Origin: Zoogloea sp. LCSB751
Lineage (GTDB): Bacteria; Pseudomonadota; Gammaproteobacteria; Burkholderiales; Rhodocyclaceae
Direction: 5' to 3'
NCBI RefSeq assembly: GCF_002028455.1
Contig: NZ_MWUM01000008.1
Location: 62,001 to 126,000, forward strand
DNA: 64,000 bases
In this document: piece after piece, positions 9,248 through 19,328 of the stretch
Numbering within the stretch: position 1 is the stretch's first letter
Layout of the letters: each line of letters opens with the position of its first letter
The notes under the pieces: model-generated
What the model was told of the DNA's origin: nothing
What the model saw: the letters and a program-made list of their open reading frames with translations, nothing else
The model's database searches: none
Position numbers and translations under genes: made by a program

Positions 9248-9766
9248 TCAGTCGCACTTGCCGGTGTTCTTGTCGATCAGCAGCGGCCATACGTAATCGT
9301 GGGCGCTGGAAGGGGAACACATGGTGTGGCAGCCGGCGAAGGCTACGGTGATCTGCTCGCCCTGTTCCCACAGCCGCACACGGCATTCGCGGGCGCCTTC
9401 CAGTTCGATGGAGGGCAGGGCCTGGGTTTGATGGAGGTTGGCCAGGTCATAGCGGCAGACGCCGCGCTTGGGCATCGTCAGCTCGACGCTGAGGGCCCGC
9501 ACCTTGGAGTTGAGCACGTCCACAGTGGCCTTGCCGGAGTTGCCGGTCTCGTCGCGGAAGCGGCATTCGGTAGCTACCGTGAAGGTGCGCAGCGGCATCG
9601 GTTTGAGGCGGCCGGACGGTGCCGCCGGGGCTTCGGACGGGCGCTGTTCGCCGGGCGCCTGTGGTGCCGTCGACGGCCGCGGTGCAACCGCCGAACAGCC
9701 GGCCAGCAGCACCACGGCCAGGCCGGCGGCGATGCGGGAGGTGATAGGACGCGGCACGGCGCTCAT
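9248..9766 (-). CDS. Putative lipoprotein between gatA and gatB
   Basis: 172 residues from the ATG at 9766, with a GAGGT ribosome site just upstream. An upstream extension of the frame exists but overlaps gatA and is arginine/proline noise. The N-terminus ITSRIAAGLAVVLLAGCSAV is a lipoprotein signal with lipobox LAGC. A Pro/Ala-rich linker follows, then a domain with Cys in CRFRDETGNSG, RGVCRY, RECRVRL, GCHTMC and the final KCD, which suggests disulfides. No family recognised. It starts 8 bases after the gatA stop and is clearly in the gat operon, which is odd for an envelope protein. Confidence 0.8.
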   Translation of the reverse strand: MSAVPRPITSRIAAGLAVVLLAGCSAVAPRPSTAPQAPGEQRPSEAPAAPSGRLKPMPLRTFTVATECRFRDETGNSGKATVDVLNSKVRALSVELTMPKRGVCRYDLANLHQTQALPSIELEGARECRVRLWEQGEQITVAFAGCHTMCSPSSAHDYVWPLLIDKNTGKCD

Positions 9767-9774
9767 CGGAGACC

Positions 9775-11229
9775 TCAAACGCCGGCCGGCACCCGGGTGT
9801 GCCAGTCGGTGTGCTGCTGGTACTGGTGGGCTGCGTTCAGCAGGCGGGCCTCGCCGAAGTAGTTGCCGATCAGCTGCAGGCCTACCGGCAGGCCGCCGGC
9901 ACCGAAACCGGCCGGGTGCGACAGGCCGGGCAGGCCGGCGAGGTTCACCGCGATGGTGTAGATGTCGGACAGGTACATCTGGACCGGGTCGTCGCTCTTC
10001 TCGCCGATGCCGAAGGCCACCGTCGGGCTCACCGGGCCGGCGATCACGTCGCACTGCTGGAAGGCGGCGGCGAAGTCGTTGGCGATCAGGCGGCGCAGCT
10101 TCTGGGCCTTGATGTAGTAGGCGTCGTAGTAGCCGTGGGACAGCACGTAGGTGCCGACCAGGATGCGTCGCTTGACCTCGCCGCCGAAGCCTTCGGCGCG
10201 GCTCTTGCAGTACATGTCGTTGAGGTCGCCGTAGTCGGCGGCGCGGTGGCCGTAGCGTACGCCGTCGAAGCGGGACAGGTTGGAGCTGGCCTCGGCCGGG
10301 GCGATCACGTAGTAGGCGGGGATTGCCAGGCGGGCGTTGGGCAGGTTCACCTCGACGGTGGTGGCGCCGAGCTTGCGGTATTCGGCGATGGCGGCGTCGA
10401 CGGCGGCACGCACGTCATCGGACATGCCTTCGGCGAAGAATTCCTTCGGCAGGCCGATGCGCAGGCCGGCGAGGGGCTTGGCGAGGTCGCGGCCGAAGTC
10501 TTCGGCGCCCTGTTCGAGGCTGGTGGAGTCGCGCGGGTCATGGCCGGCCATGGCGGACAGCAGCAGCGCACAGTCTTCGGCGCTGTAGCCGAAGGCGCCG
10601 CCCTGATCCAGCGAGGAGGCGTAGGCGATCATGCCGTAGCGGGACACCCGGCCGTAGGTCGGTTTGATGCCGGTGATGCCGCACAGCGAGGCCGGCTGGC
10701 GGATCGAGCCGCCGGTGTCGGTGCCGGTGGCGATCGGCACCATGCGCGCAGCCACCGCCGCGGCGGAGCCGCCGGACGAGCCGCCGGGCACCTTGTCGGT
10801 GTTCCACGGGTTGCGGGTCGGGCCGAAGTGGGAGTTCTCGTTGGAGGAGCCCATCGCGAACTCGTCCATGTTGGTCTTGCCGACCATCACCGCGCCGGCC
10901 TGCTTGAGCAGGCTGACCACGTGGGCATCGTAAGGGCTGACGAAGTTGGACAGCATCTTCGAGCCGCAGGTGGTGAGCACGCCTTCGGTGCAGAAGACGT
11001 CTTTGTGGGCCAGCGGGATGCCGGTCAGCGGGCCGGCGGTGCCGGCGGCCAGGCGTTCGTCGGCAGCCTTGGCGGCGGCCAGCGCGCCGTCACGGTCGAC
11101 GGTGACGAAGGCGTTGATCCGGGCGTTGCCGGCTTCGATGCGGGCCAGGCTTTCGGTGGCCAGTTCGACGGCGGAAACCTTCTTGTCGCGGAGGGCCGCG
11201 GCGATGTCCTTGAGGCTGGATTCGATCAT
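9775..11229 (-). CDS. gatA: Aspartyl/glutamyl-tRNA amidotransferase subunit A
   Basis: 484 residues. The amidase signature is complete: catalytic Lys in [17 protein letters not shown], and the Ser-cis-Ser pair in [16 protein letters not shown]. It hydrolyses glutamine and passes ammonia to GatB for amidation of misacylated tRNA. Translation starts at ATG 11229, 72 bases after the gatC stop. The lipoprotein gene follows immediately. Confidence 0.98.
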   Translation of the reverse strand: MIESSLKDIAAALRDKKVSAVELATESLARIEAGNARINAFVTVDRDGALAAAKAADERLAAGTAGPLTGIPLAHKDVFCTEGVLTTCGSKMLSNFVSPYDAHVVSLLKQAGAVMVGKTNMDEFAMGSSNENSHFGPTRNPWNTDKVPGGSSGGSAAAVAARMVPIATGTDTGGSIRQPASLCGITGIKPTYGRVSRYGMIAYASSLDQGGAFGYSAEDCALLLSAMAGHDPRDSTSLEQGAEDFGRDLAKPLAGLRIGLPKEFFAEGMSDDVRAAVDAAIAEYRKLGATTVEVNLPNARLAIPAYYVIAPAEASSNLSRFDGVRYGHRAADYGDLNDMYCKSRAEGFGGEVKRRILVGTYVLSHGYYDAYYIKAQKLRRLIANDFAAAFQQCDVIAGPVSPTVAFGIGEKSDDPVQMYLSDIYTIAVNLAGLPGLSHPAGFGAGGLPVGLQLIGNYFGEARLLNAAHQYQQHTDWHTRVPAGV

Positions 11230-11301
11230 GGTGCGGTGGGCTGCGGTTTGAGCGGTGCTGGGGCGCCGGCCGGGCCGGCGGCGATCAGAGTCCGGTGGGC
11301 C

Positions 11302-11589
11302 TTATTCGATGACCTTCGGGACCAGGTACAGGCCGGCTTCGGTCTGCGGGGCGACGGCCTGGTAAGCGGCGCGGCGGTCGCTTTCGCTGACCGCGTCGTC
11401 GCGCAGGCGCTGGGCCAGTTCCTGGGGGTGGCTCATCGGCTCGACCCCGTCGGTATCGACGGCTTGCATCTCCTCGATGAGGCCGAAAATCCCGTTCAGT
11501 TTGGCCTGCGTGGCCTCGGCGTCGCCGGCGGCGAGTTCGAGTCGGGCGAGCTTTGCGATGTGGCGGACTTCGTCGAGGGAGAGTGACAT
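11302..11589 (-). CDS. gatC: Aspartyl/glutamyl-tRNA amidotransferase subunit C
   Basis: 95 residues, beginning [19 protein letters not shown], the GatC hallmark, and ending with the [17 protein letters not shown] and [10 protein letters not shown] segments. It wraps around GatA and stabilises the GatCAB complex. First gene of the minus-strand operon, divergent from mreB with a 105-base gap. Confidence 0.97.
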   Translation of the reverse strand: MSLSLDEVRHIAKLARLELAAGDAEATQAKLNGIFGLIEEMQAVDTDGVEPMSHPQELAQRLRDDAVSESDRRAAYQAVAPQTEAGLYLVPKVIE

Positions 11590-12738
<1,149 letters not shown>

Positions 12739-12744
12739 GCGTCG

Positions 12745-12827
12745 GCGACGACCAGGGCGCCCGCGGTGAACGTTTCGTTCCTCCGCGTGCGCCGCCGACC
12801 CGGGCCAGTCCCGGGCGTGGTCGTTGC
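12745..12827 (+). promoter_or_regulatory. Imperfect long inverted repeat between mreB and mreC
   Basis: The arm CGACGACCA followed by GCGCCCG is answered by CGGGCG then TGGTCGTTG about 50 bases later. The pairing is interrupted by a small bulge. No T-tract follows, so an intrinsic terminator is unlikely; an attenuating or mRNA-protecting structure is possible. Confidence 0.35.
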
Positions 12828-12849
12828 GTGATCGCCGAGCGAACTGTCG

Positions 12850-13755
12850 ATGGTCGGCCATTCGCCCCCTCCTTTCTTCAAACGCGGGCCTGCGCCGCTG
12901 GCCAAGCTCGTGTTTTTCGTGCTCGTCTCGTTGGGCTTGCTGGTCAGCGACCTCAATCTGCGTTACCTGGATGCCTTCCGCCAGGGCCTGTCGGTGCTGG
13001 CCTACCCGATGCAGATGGCGGCCGCCACGCCGGCGGACTTCGTGCGCAATGCGTCGGACTACTTCGCGTCCTTGGTCCGCCTGCAGATCGAGAACAAGGA
13101 ACTCAAGCGCCAGCAGTTGCAGGGCGCCGAGCGTCTGTTGCGCCTCGACCAAATTGAGCAGGAGAACCGCCACCTGCGTGAGTTGCTGGAGGTGCGGGAG
13201 CGCCAGAAGGTCAATTCGGTGGTGGCCGAGATCATGTACACCGCCAAGGATCCGTTCTCGCGCAAGGTGATTCTCGACAAGGGCACCCAGGCCGGCATCG
13301 AGGCCGGCCAGGCGGTGGTGGACAACGTCGGCGTGGTCGGCCAGATCACCCGGGTCTTTCCGATGCAGTCCGAGCTGACCCTGTTGACCGACAAAGACCA
13401 GGCAATCCCGGTGATGGTCGTCCGCAACGGCCTGCGGGCGGTGCTTTTCGGTGCCGGCAACGGCCTGATGGAGCTGCGCTACCTGGCCGCCAACGCTGAT
13501 GTGCAGCCCGGCGACAAGGTGGTGACCTCGGGCCTCGACGGCGTTTTCCAGCAGGGGCTGCCGGTGGCAACGGTGGCGCGGGTCGAGCGCGATCAGGCCC
13601 AGGCCTTCGCCCGCATTCCGTGCCTGCCGGCGGCCGGCGTCGAGCAGTTCAGCCACGTGCTGGTGCTCGGCCAGCGGGCCAACGTGCTGCCCCGTCCACC
13701 CGAGGTGGAGGTCATCAACAAGGGCAAGGGGCGCAAGTCCCGCGCGAGGGAGTAG
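12850..13755 (+). CDS. mreC: Rod shape-determining protein MreC
   Basis: 301 residues. One N-terminal transmembrane helix (about 19-36: LVFFVLVSLGLLVSDL), then a coiled coil (about 65-105, ending IEQENRHLRELLEVRER) and the MreC beta-barrel domain with DKGTQAGIEAGQAVVD and VVTSGLDGVFQQGLPV. It is periplasmic and links MreB to PBP2. Start is ATG 12850. Three bases separate it from mreD. Confidence 0.97.
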   Translation: MVGHSPPPFFKRGPAPLAKLVFFVLVSLGLLVSDLNLRYLDAFRQGLSVLAYPMQMAAATPADFVRNASDYFASLVRLQIENKELKRQQLQGAERLLRLDQIEQENRHLRELLEVRERQKVNSVVAEIMYTAKDPFSRKVILDKGTQAGIEAGQAVVDNVGVVGQITRVFPMQSELTLLTDKDQAIPVMVVRNGLRAVLFGAGNGLMELRYLAANADVQPGDKVVTSGLDGVFQQGLPVATVARVERDQAQAFARIPCLPAAGVEQFSHVLVLGQRANVLPRPPEVEVINKGKGRKSRARE

Positions 13756-13758
13756 GCG

Positions 13759-14280
13759 ATGCAACCGACCAACCGTTCGAGCCGAATCCTGCTGCCGGTG
13801 AAGATGTGGTTCGTCTATACGACGCTTTTCTTCGCGTTGTTCCTCAACTACATTCCCACAGGTCATCTGCCGGCGGTGCCGGACTTCGTTGCGCTGGTGC
13901 TGGCCTTCTGGTGCGTGCGCGAGCCGCTCAAGATCGGCATCGGAGCCGGTTTCGTCTTTGGTCTGCTGACCGACATCGGTGTCGGTGCGGCGCTGGGGCA
14001 GCATGCTTTCGCCTACGTATTGCTGGCCTATGCATCCAATGAGCTGGCCCGCCGGGTGCTGTGGTTCACGCCGGTGGAGCAGGCCTTGCACGTGCTGCCG
14101 CTGCTGTTCCTGACGCAGGTGGTGATGGTCGTCGTGCGCCTGCTGGCGGGGGCCGAGTTCCCGGGCTGGTGGATGTTCTTCGGCAGCTTCGTCGGTGCCC
14201 TGTTGTGGATCCCGCTGCATTACGTGCTGCTGCTGCCCCAGTATCAGCCGGTCGAGCGGGACGAGAACCGGCCGATCTAG
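13759..14280 (+). CDS. mreD: Rod shape-determining protein MreD
   Basis: 173 residues, nearly all hydrophobic, with about five transmembrane helices (for example VYTTLFFALFLNYIP, VLPLLFLTQVVMVVVRLLA). Length and position between mreC and mrdA identify it. It is an inner-membrane component of the elongasome. Confidence 0.95.
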   Translation: MQPTNRSSRILLPVKMWFVYTTLFFALFLNYIPTGHLPAVPDFVALVLAFWCVREPLKIGIGAGFVFGLLTDIGVGAALGQHAFAYVLLAYASNELARRVLWFTPVEQALHVLPLLFLTQVVMVVVRLLAGAEFPGWWMFFGSFVGALLWIPLHYVLLLPQYQPVERDENRPI

Positions 14281-14293
14281 TGCCTATCGTTCC

Positions 14294-16198
14294 ATGACCG
14301 GTATCCGTACCCCCGAGCAAGAGCTCGCCCGCTTTCGTAACCGTCTGGCAGTGGCGGGCGTGGTGGCGGTGGTGTGTTTCGCCTTGCTGGCGGCACGCTT
14401 CTTCTACTTGCAGGTGGTCCGCTACGACTATTACTCCACGCGTGCGGAGGACAACCGGATCTCCCTGGTGCCGGTGGTGCCGAACCGCGGGCTGATCATG
14501 GATCGCAACGGTACGGTGCTGGCCCGCAACTATTCGGCTTATACGCTGGAGATCACACCGTCCAAGGTTGCGGATCTGGATGCGACCATCGAGGCGCTCT
14601 CCAAGCTGGTGGATATCCAGCCGAAGGACCGCCGCCGCCTCAAGAAGTTGATGGACGAGAGCAAGAGCTTCGAGTCCCTGCCGATCCGCAACCGTCTGTC
14701 GGACGAGGAAGTGGCACGCTTCATCGCCCAGCGTTACCGCTTCCCCGGCGTCGAGCTGAAGGCCCGTCTGTTCCGTGATTACCCGATGGGTAATCTGGGT
14801 GCTCACCTGGTCGGCTACATCGGCCGCATCAACGACCGCGACCTGGAGCGCATCGAGGAGAACGAGGATTCGGCCAACTACCGTGGTACCGATCACATCG
14901 GTAAAGCCGGCCTCGAAAAGAGCTACGAAAGGGAACTGCACGGGACTACAGGCTTCGAGGAGGTTGAGGTGGATTCCGGCGGCCGGGCGGTGCGGGCCTT
15001 GCGCCGGACCAACGCGACACCGGGCAACAACCTGATCCTGACCATCGATCTCAAGCTGCAGGAGGTGGTGGAGAAGGCCTTCGGCAACCGGCGTGGCGCC
15101 CTGGTGGCGATCGAGCCGGGTTCGGGTGGCATCCTGGCGCTGGTGTCGGTGCCGACCTTCGATCCCAACTTGTTCGTAGACGGCATCGGCGCCCAGGACT
15201 GGGATGAACTGAACAACTCGCCGGATCATCCGCTGGTCAACCGGGCGCTCAACGGCGCTTATCCGCCCGGTTCGACCTTCAAGCCCTTCCTCGCCCTGGC
15301 GGCCCTGATGAGCGGCAAGCGCACGCCGGGGCAGGCGATTGCCGATCCGGGTTTCTACGATTTCGGTGGACACCATTTCCGCGACGACAAGCCGGGTGGT
15401 CACGGCATGGTGGACATGTACCGTTCCATCGTGCAGTCCTGCGACACCTACTACTACCGCCTGGCCAACGACATGGGCATCGACCTGATTGCCTCGCTGA
15501 TGGGGCAGTTCGGTTTCGGTAGCCGGACCGGTATCGACATCGAAGGCGAGAGCAGCGGTGTGCTGCCGTCGCCGGAATGGAAGCGCAAGCGTTTCAAGCG
15601 GCCGGAGCAGCAGAAGTGGTTTGGCGGCGAGACCATTTCCATCGGTATCGGTCAGGGCTACAACGCCTACACGCCGCTGCAGCTGGCCCACGCCACCGCT
15701 ACGCTGGCGGCTGGCGGTGTGATGTACAAGCCGCATCTGGTGAAGTACATCGAGAGCGCCAAGGATGGCTCCCGCCAGGTCATCGAGCCGCAGCCTGTCA
15801 AGACCATCCCGATCAAGCCGGAGCACCTGGAGACGATCCGCCGGGCCATGGTGGGCGTGAACAAGGAGGGGACCGGCGCACGGGCTTTTGCCGGCGCGCC
15901 CTACCTGTCGGCCGGCAAGACCGGCACGGCTCAGGTGTTCTCACTGAAGGGTGGCAAGTATTCGGCGAAGATCAATGAACGTCTGCGCGATCACGCGCTG
16001 TTCATTGCCTTCGCGCCGGCCGACAAGCCGACCATCGCCCTTGCGGTGCTGGTGGAGAACGGCGGTTTCGGGGCCCAGTCGGCAGCCCCGATTGCCCGGG
16101 CGGTGATGGATTACTACCTGCTCGGCAAGCTGCCAGCCGGCATGGCGGCCGAAGACCCGGGCGCCGAAGCACCGACAGGAGACGGTGGCGGTGACTGA
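14294..16198 (+). CDS. mrdA: Peptidoglycan D,D-transpeptidase MrdA (penicillin-binding protein 2)
   Basis: 634 residues from ATG 14294; the frame extends upstream into mreD as out-of-frame noise. One transmembrane helix (about 18-37), a pedestal domain with RGLIMDRNGTVLARN, and a transpeptidase domain. The catalytic Ser is in YPPGSTFKPF (SxxK); the second motif is SCD in SIVQSCDTYYY; the third is SAGKTGTAQ. It cross-links side-wall peptidoglycan together with RodA. Its 3' end overlaps the rodA start. Confidence 0.98.
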   Translation: MTGIRTPEQELARFRNRLAVAGVVAVVCFALLAARFFYLQVVRYDYYSTRAEDNRISLVPVVPNRGLIMDRNGTVLARNYSAYTLEITPSKVADLDATIEALSKLVDIQPKDRRRLKKLMDESKSFESLPIRNRLSDEEVARFIAQRYRFPGVELKARLFRDYPMGNLGAHLVGYIGRINDRDLERIEENEDSANYRGTDHIGKAGLEKSYERELHGTTGFEEVEVDSGGRAVRALRRTNATPGNNLILTIDLKLQEVVEKAFGNRRGALVAIEPGSGGILALVSVPTFDPNLFVDGIGAQDWDELNNSPDHPLVNRALNGAYPPGSTFKPFLALAALMSGKRTPGQAIADPGFYDFGGHHFRDDKPGGHGMVDMYRSIVQSCDTYYYRLANDMGIDLIASLMGQFGFGSRTGIDIEGESSGVLPSPEWKRKRFKRPEQQKWFGGETISIGIGQGYNAYTPLQLAHATATLAAGGVMYKPHLVKYIESAKDGSRQVIEPQPVKTIPIKPEHLETIRRAMVGVNKEGTGARAFAGAPYLSAGKTGTAQVFSLKGGKYSAKINERLRDHALFIAFAPADKPTIALAVLVENGGFGAQSAAPIARAVMDYYLLGKLPAGMAAEDPGAEAPTGDGGGD

Positions 16199-17333
16199 TT
16201 TCCGTTTCAGTCTGCGCAAATGGCTGATGGGCCTTCTTTCGCCTCTCGACGGGCCACTGGCCCTGATCGTGCTGGCGATCCTGGGGTTCTCGACGGTGGT
16301 CATGGTCAGTGCGTCACCGGAGCGCCTGGATACCCTCGCGATGAACATTGGGGTGGCTTTCGTCGTGATGTGGACGGCCGCCCGCATCCCCCCGCAGCGC
16401 ATGATGAGCGTGGCCTTGCCCTTGTATGTGCTGGGTGTCTTGCTGCTGATCGGAGTGGCTTTGTTCGGCGATGTCTCGAAGGGCGCCCGCCGCTGGCTCA
16501 ACATCGGGGTCGCACGCATCCAGCCATCCGAGTTGATGAAGATCGCTATGCCGCTGATGCTGGCGTGGTATTTCCAGAGCCGGGAAGGCATGCTGCGGGT
16601 GAGGGATTTCTTCGTGGCTGCTGCATTGCTGCTGGTGCCGGTAGGCCTGATTGCCAAACAGCCTGATTTGGGAACGGCGATCCTGGTGGCGGCGGCGGGT
16701 TTCTACGTGCTGTTCTTCGCCGGTCTGACCTGGCGGCTGATTCTGCCGGTGGCGCTGGTGGGGATTGTCGGCATTGGAGCAATCGTGGCAATGGGGGACA
16801 CCATCTGCCAGCCGGATGTGGTGTGGCCGGGGCTGCGCGATTACCAGAAGCACCGGGTGTGCACTTTGCTGGATCCGACCTCCGATCCGCTCGGCAAGGG
16901 TTTTCACATCATCCAGTCCACAATCGCCATTGGCTCGGGCGGCGTGATGGGCAAGGGGTGGGGCAGGGGCACTCAGACGCATCTCGATTTTCTGCCCGAG
17001 CGTCATACGGACTTCATCTTCGCGGTGCTCACCGAAGAATTTGGACTTGCCGGCGCCCTGCTTCTTGCGGTACTGTATATCCTATTGATTTTTCGCGGCC
17101 TTTTTATAGCCGCTGGTGCCCCGACCCTGTTCTCGCGCCTGCTTGCCGGCGCACTTACGCTTATATTCTTCACTTATGCGTTTGTGAACATGGGCATGGT
17201 GAGCGGAATTCTCCCCGTTGTCGGGGTTCCGCTGCCCTTCGTCAGTTACGGCGGCACTGCACTCGTTACCCTTTGTCTAGGCGTTGGAATGCTCATGAGC
17301 ATACAGCGCCACCGGCGTCGGGTAGGCACCTGA
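16185..17333 (+). CDS. rodA: Peptidoglycan glycosyltransferase RodA (MrdB, SEDS family)
   Basis: 382 residues with about ten transmembrane helices. SEDS signatures are ARRWLNIGVARIQPSELMK, QPDLGTAI and the C-terminal VNMGMVSGILPVVGVPLPFV. It starts at GTG 16185 inside the end of mrdA; GTG 16191 is an alternative. RodA polymerises lipid II and works as a pair with PBP2. Confidence 0.97.
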   Translation: MAVTDFRFSLRKWLMGLLSPLDGPLALIVLAILGFSTVVMVSASPERLDTLAMNIGVAFVVMWTAARIPPQRMMSVALPLYVLGVLLLIGVALFGDVSKGARRWLNIGVARIQPSELMKIAMPLMLAWYFQSREGMLRVRDFFVAAALLLVPVGLIAKQPDLGTAILVAAAGFYVLFFAGLTWRLILPVALVGIVGIGAIVAMGDTICQPDVVWPGLRDYQKHRVCTLLDPTSDPLGKGFHIIQSTIAIGSGGVMGKGWGRGTQTHLDFLPERHTDFIFAVLTEEFGLAGALLLAVLYILLIFRGLFIAAGAPTLFSRLLAGALTLIFFTYAFVNMGMVSGILPVVGVPLPFVSYGGTALVTLCLGVGMLMSIQRHRRRVGT

Positions 17334-17337
17334 ACCC

Positions 17338-17357
17338 GCGCGCGCTGAAGCGCGCGC
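17338..17357 (+). promoter_or_regulatory. GC hairpin between rodA and rlpA
   Basis: GCGCGCGC, loop TGAA, GCGCGCGC forms a very stable stem a few bases after the rodA stop and just before the rlpA ribosome site (AGGAAG at 17364-17369). There is no T-tract, so it is more likely an RNA processing or stability element within the operon than a terminator. Confidence 0.5.
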
Positions 17358-17375
17358 CCGAACAGGAAGAGCGTC

Positions 17376-18422
17376 ATGCCCCCTGTAGCGATGTTTCGTC
17401 GCGCCAGCTTCGTGCTGGCGCCCTTCTGTAGCGCCCTCCTGCTGGCCGGTTGTGCCGGCATTCCTAAACAAGACCCCGTGGCAGAAGCTCCGGTGGTCGG
17501 GCAACTGCACGTTCAGGCGCCGCCAACGGGCCTCAAACCGGTTCAGACGGTTCCTGTCGTGAGTGCTCGCCTGCGTTATGCCGCGAGCGAAGATGTATCG
17601 GCCCTGTCGGAGGAAAAAGGGGGGCTGGTGGCGCCGGTGTTTGAGAAGGGCGACTATGCGCTGGCCCGGGGGCCCGTCCTGGGCAATAACGCCAGTGCGT
17701 TCCGTGAGACGGGGTTGGCGAGCTGGTATGGCAAGGCCCTGCAGGGACGTCGTACCTCCAGTGGCGACCCTTACGATATGTATGCGCTGACCGGCGCCCA
17801 CCCGAGCTTGCCGATTCCCAGTTATGTGCGGGTGACCAACCTCGCCAACGGGCGTTCGGCGATTGTCCGCATCAACGATCGAGGCCCGGTGCATCCCGGG
17901 CGGATCATCGACCTCTCGTACGCAGCGGCGTACAAGCTCGGTTTCACCGACCAGGGGCATGCGAACGTCGAAATTGCCCTGGTTTTGCCGGAAGACGTGG
18001 CGATGGTCCAGCTGCGTCGGCCGGTGCCGCCGCTGGCACGCCGAAAGGCGACTGCGCCTGTGCAGCAGCTGGCCCGTCAGCCGGCGCCGGCATCTCCGCC
18101 GCGGGTGGCCATCGAACCCGCGGTGGCAGCGGTATCGCCGCAAGCTGCCCCGGTTCATCCGGGAGCCCCGCGTGCGGAGCGCGGGAGCGAAGGCGTGTTC
18201 CTGCAACTGGGGGCGTTTGCCACACCGGTCAATGCGGAGAACTTCAAGGGTTTCGTCGAGCACGAGCTCAAATGGCTCAAGGAGTCCGTGTCGGTGCTGG
18301 CCTCCGAGGGCAAGTACCGGCTCCAGTTGGGGCCTTTCGCTTCTGCTCTGGAGGCGCGGGAGATTGCCGACCGGATTGCCACCACTTTGAAGCTGAAGCC
18401 GGTTGTCAAGGCACGCGACTAG
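17376..18422 (+). CDS. rlpA: Septal ring lytic transglycosylase RlpA family lipoprotein
   Basis: 348 residues. The signal peptide ends in the lipobox LLAGCAG (Cys near residue 25). The double-psi beta-barrel RlpA domain (about 108-200) shows GLASWYGKALQGRRTSSG, the catalytic-type Asp in RINDRGPVHPGRIIDLSYAA, and the spacing of active RlpA. A Pro/Ala-rich linker follows, then a C-terminal SPOR domain (about 270-345) with GVFLQLGAFATPVNAENF and YRLQLGPFASA, which binds denuded glycan at the septum. AGGAAG precedes the start. Last gene of the mre-mrd operon. Confidence 0.95.
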   Translation: MPPVAMFRRASFVLAPFCSALLLAGCAGIPKQDPVAEAPVVGQLHVQAPPTGLKPVQTVPVVSARLRYAASEDVSALSEEKGGLVAPVFEKGDYALARGPVLGNNASAFRETGLASWYGKALQGRRTSSGDPYDMYALTGAHPSLPIPSYVRVTNLANGRSAIVRINDRGPVHPGRIIDLSYAAAYKLGFTDQGHANVEIALVLPEDVAMVQLRRPVPPLARRKATAPVQQLARQPAPASPPRVAIEPAVAAVSPQAAPVHPGAPRAERGSEGVFLQLGAFATPVNAENFKGFVEHELKWLKESVSVLASEGKYRLQLGPFASALEAREIADRIATTLKLKPVVKARD

Positions 18423-18588
18423 CTACCAGTCGGGGATGGCGGAGTCGGGAGTGGCACCCTTCACAGGTGAAAGGTGACTTTGCCTGCTTCGCGGTCGGGC
18501 CGTTGTGCCTAAGCTTGCGGGGTTCGGGTCGAGAGTCGGGTGATGCCCCTTTTTTCTGATGGCCCGTGTTTTCCGGAAGTCTGGATCC
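18423..18588. other. Gap after rlpA, no gene seen
   Basis: No coding signal is apparent. A short TTCAC/GTGAA inverted repeat sits near 18460-18475. A T6 run at 18550-18555 follows a weak GGG/CCC pairing and may be part of a poor rlpA terminator. Confidence 0.3.
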
Positions 18589-18789
18589 ATGGCCATATCC
18601 CATACTCACTTTTCATCGTCCGCTGGAAGCCACTCGCCGTTGCCCATCGACCTGGGGTGGCCTGTAGCCCCAGGCCAGGAACTCGATCTGGAGGAGATGC
18701 CCGATGAAATCGATCTGCTTGCCGTGCTGTGGTCACAGATTCGCTGCTATCGTCTGCAGTACCATCCGGTCACGCACCCTGGGCATTGA
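18589..18789 (+). CDS. Small hypothetical protein (66 aa)
   Basis: A 66-residue frame from ATG 18589 with a GGAAG about 11 bases upstream; ATG 18559 is a longer alternative. The C-terminal half (LDLEEMPDEIDLLAVLWSQIRCYRLQYHP) is acidic then aromatic/basic and could fold as a helix, unlike typical shadow translation. No homologue is recognised. It is followed by a 55-base perfect palindrome. Confidence 0.35.
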   Translation: MAISHTHFSSSAGSHSPLPIDLGWPVAPGQELDLEEMPDEIDLLAVLWSQIRCYRLQYHPVTHPGH

Positions 18790-18796
18790 ATTTTCC

Positions 18797-18851
18797 GGCA
18801 GTCCCAAATGAAATGAGCCGCGATTCGCGGCTCATTTCATTTGGGACTGCC
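18797..18851. terminator. Perfect 27-bp inverted repeat, probable bidirectional terminator or stem-loop
   Basis: The arms are 27 bases each, perfectly complementary around a single central T, from GGCAGTCCCAAATG to CATTTGGGACTGCC. It lies between the plus-strand small ORF and the minus-strand secreted-protein gene, which suits a bidirectional terminator. No U-run follows on either strand and the stem is much longer than usual, so another role is possible. Confidence 0.55.
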
Positions 18852-18861
18852 AGTGCGTTTC

Positions 18862-19278
18862 TCAGTACGGAGGCGTGCAGCCGGCGGGGTACCAGATCCG
18901 CATGGGAACGCCACCGAACCAGACAATGTATGAGCCCTGGCAGGGGGTTCCGTCCTTGGCCTTGGGGCCATCCGTGTTGCCCTTGGCGTCGCCGCTGTCA
19001 CATTCAGGCAGTGTAGTCTTTTTTGCCTTGGCGGCGTTCGCCGCTTTGCTCATGACACAGGCCTGGGTGGGCTTGCCCTTGGCATCCAGAGGAACGACTT
19101 CGCCGTTCTTGCCGAAGACCACGGCACCGGTGATGTCGGCGGGGGCGAGCACACCCTTGGTGAATTGTCCCAGGTTGCCGGCGGCAAACGCCGGTGTCTG
19201 GATGAGCGCACTGGCCATCAGGCCGGCGACGAGCAGGGAGGCGCGCTGCACGGTGCGGGAAGTCGGGAACAGACTCAT
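18862..19278 (-). CDS. Small secreted Cys-containing protein
   Basis: 138 residues from ATG 19278 (an ATG at 19296 is also in frame). A Sec signal peptide is clear: ASLLVAGLMASALIQTPAFA, with cleavage after AFA. The mature part of about 105 residues is Lys/Gly-rich and has four Cys (QACVM, PECDSG, TPCQGS, AGCTPPY), suggesting two disulfides, and ends in an aromatic stretch (IVWFGGVPMRIWYP). Family not recognised. It starts about 50 bases after the FecR-TPR-barrel stop on the same strand and is probably cotranscribed with it, so a joint extracytoplasmic role is likely. Confidence 0.75.
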   Translation of the reverse strand: MSLFPTSRTVQRASLLVAGLMASALIQTPAFAAGNLGQFTKGVLAPADITGAVVFGKNGEVVPLDAKGKPTQACVMSKAANAAKAKKTTLPECDSGDAKGNTDGPKAKDGTPCQGSYIVWFGGVPMRIWYPAGCTPPY

Positions 19279-19328
19279 GCTTGTGGATCTCCACATCGGT
19301 TATTGGGGGTGATCGCTCCCATCCGTCC

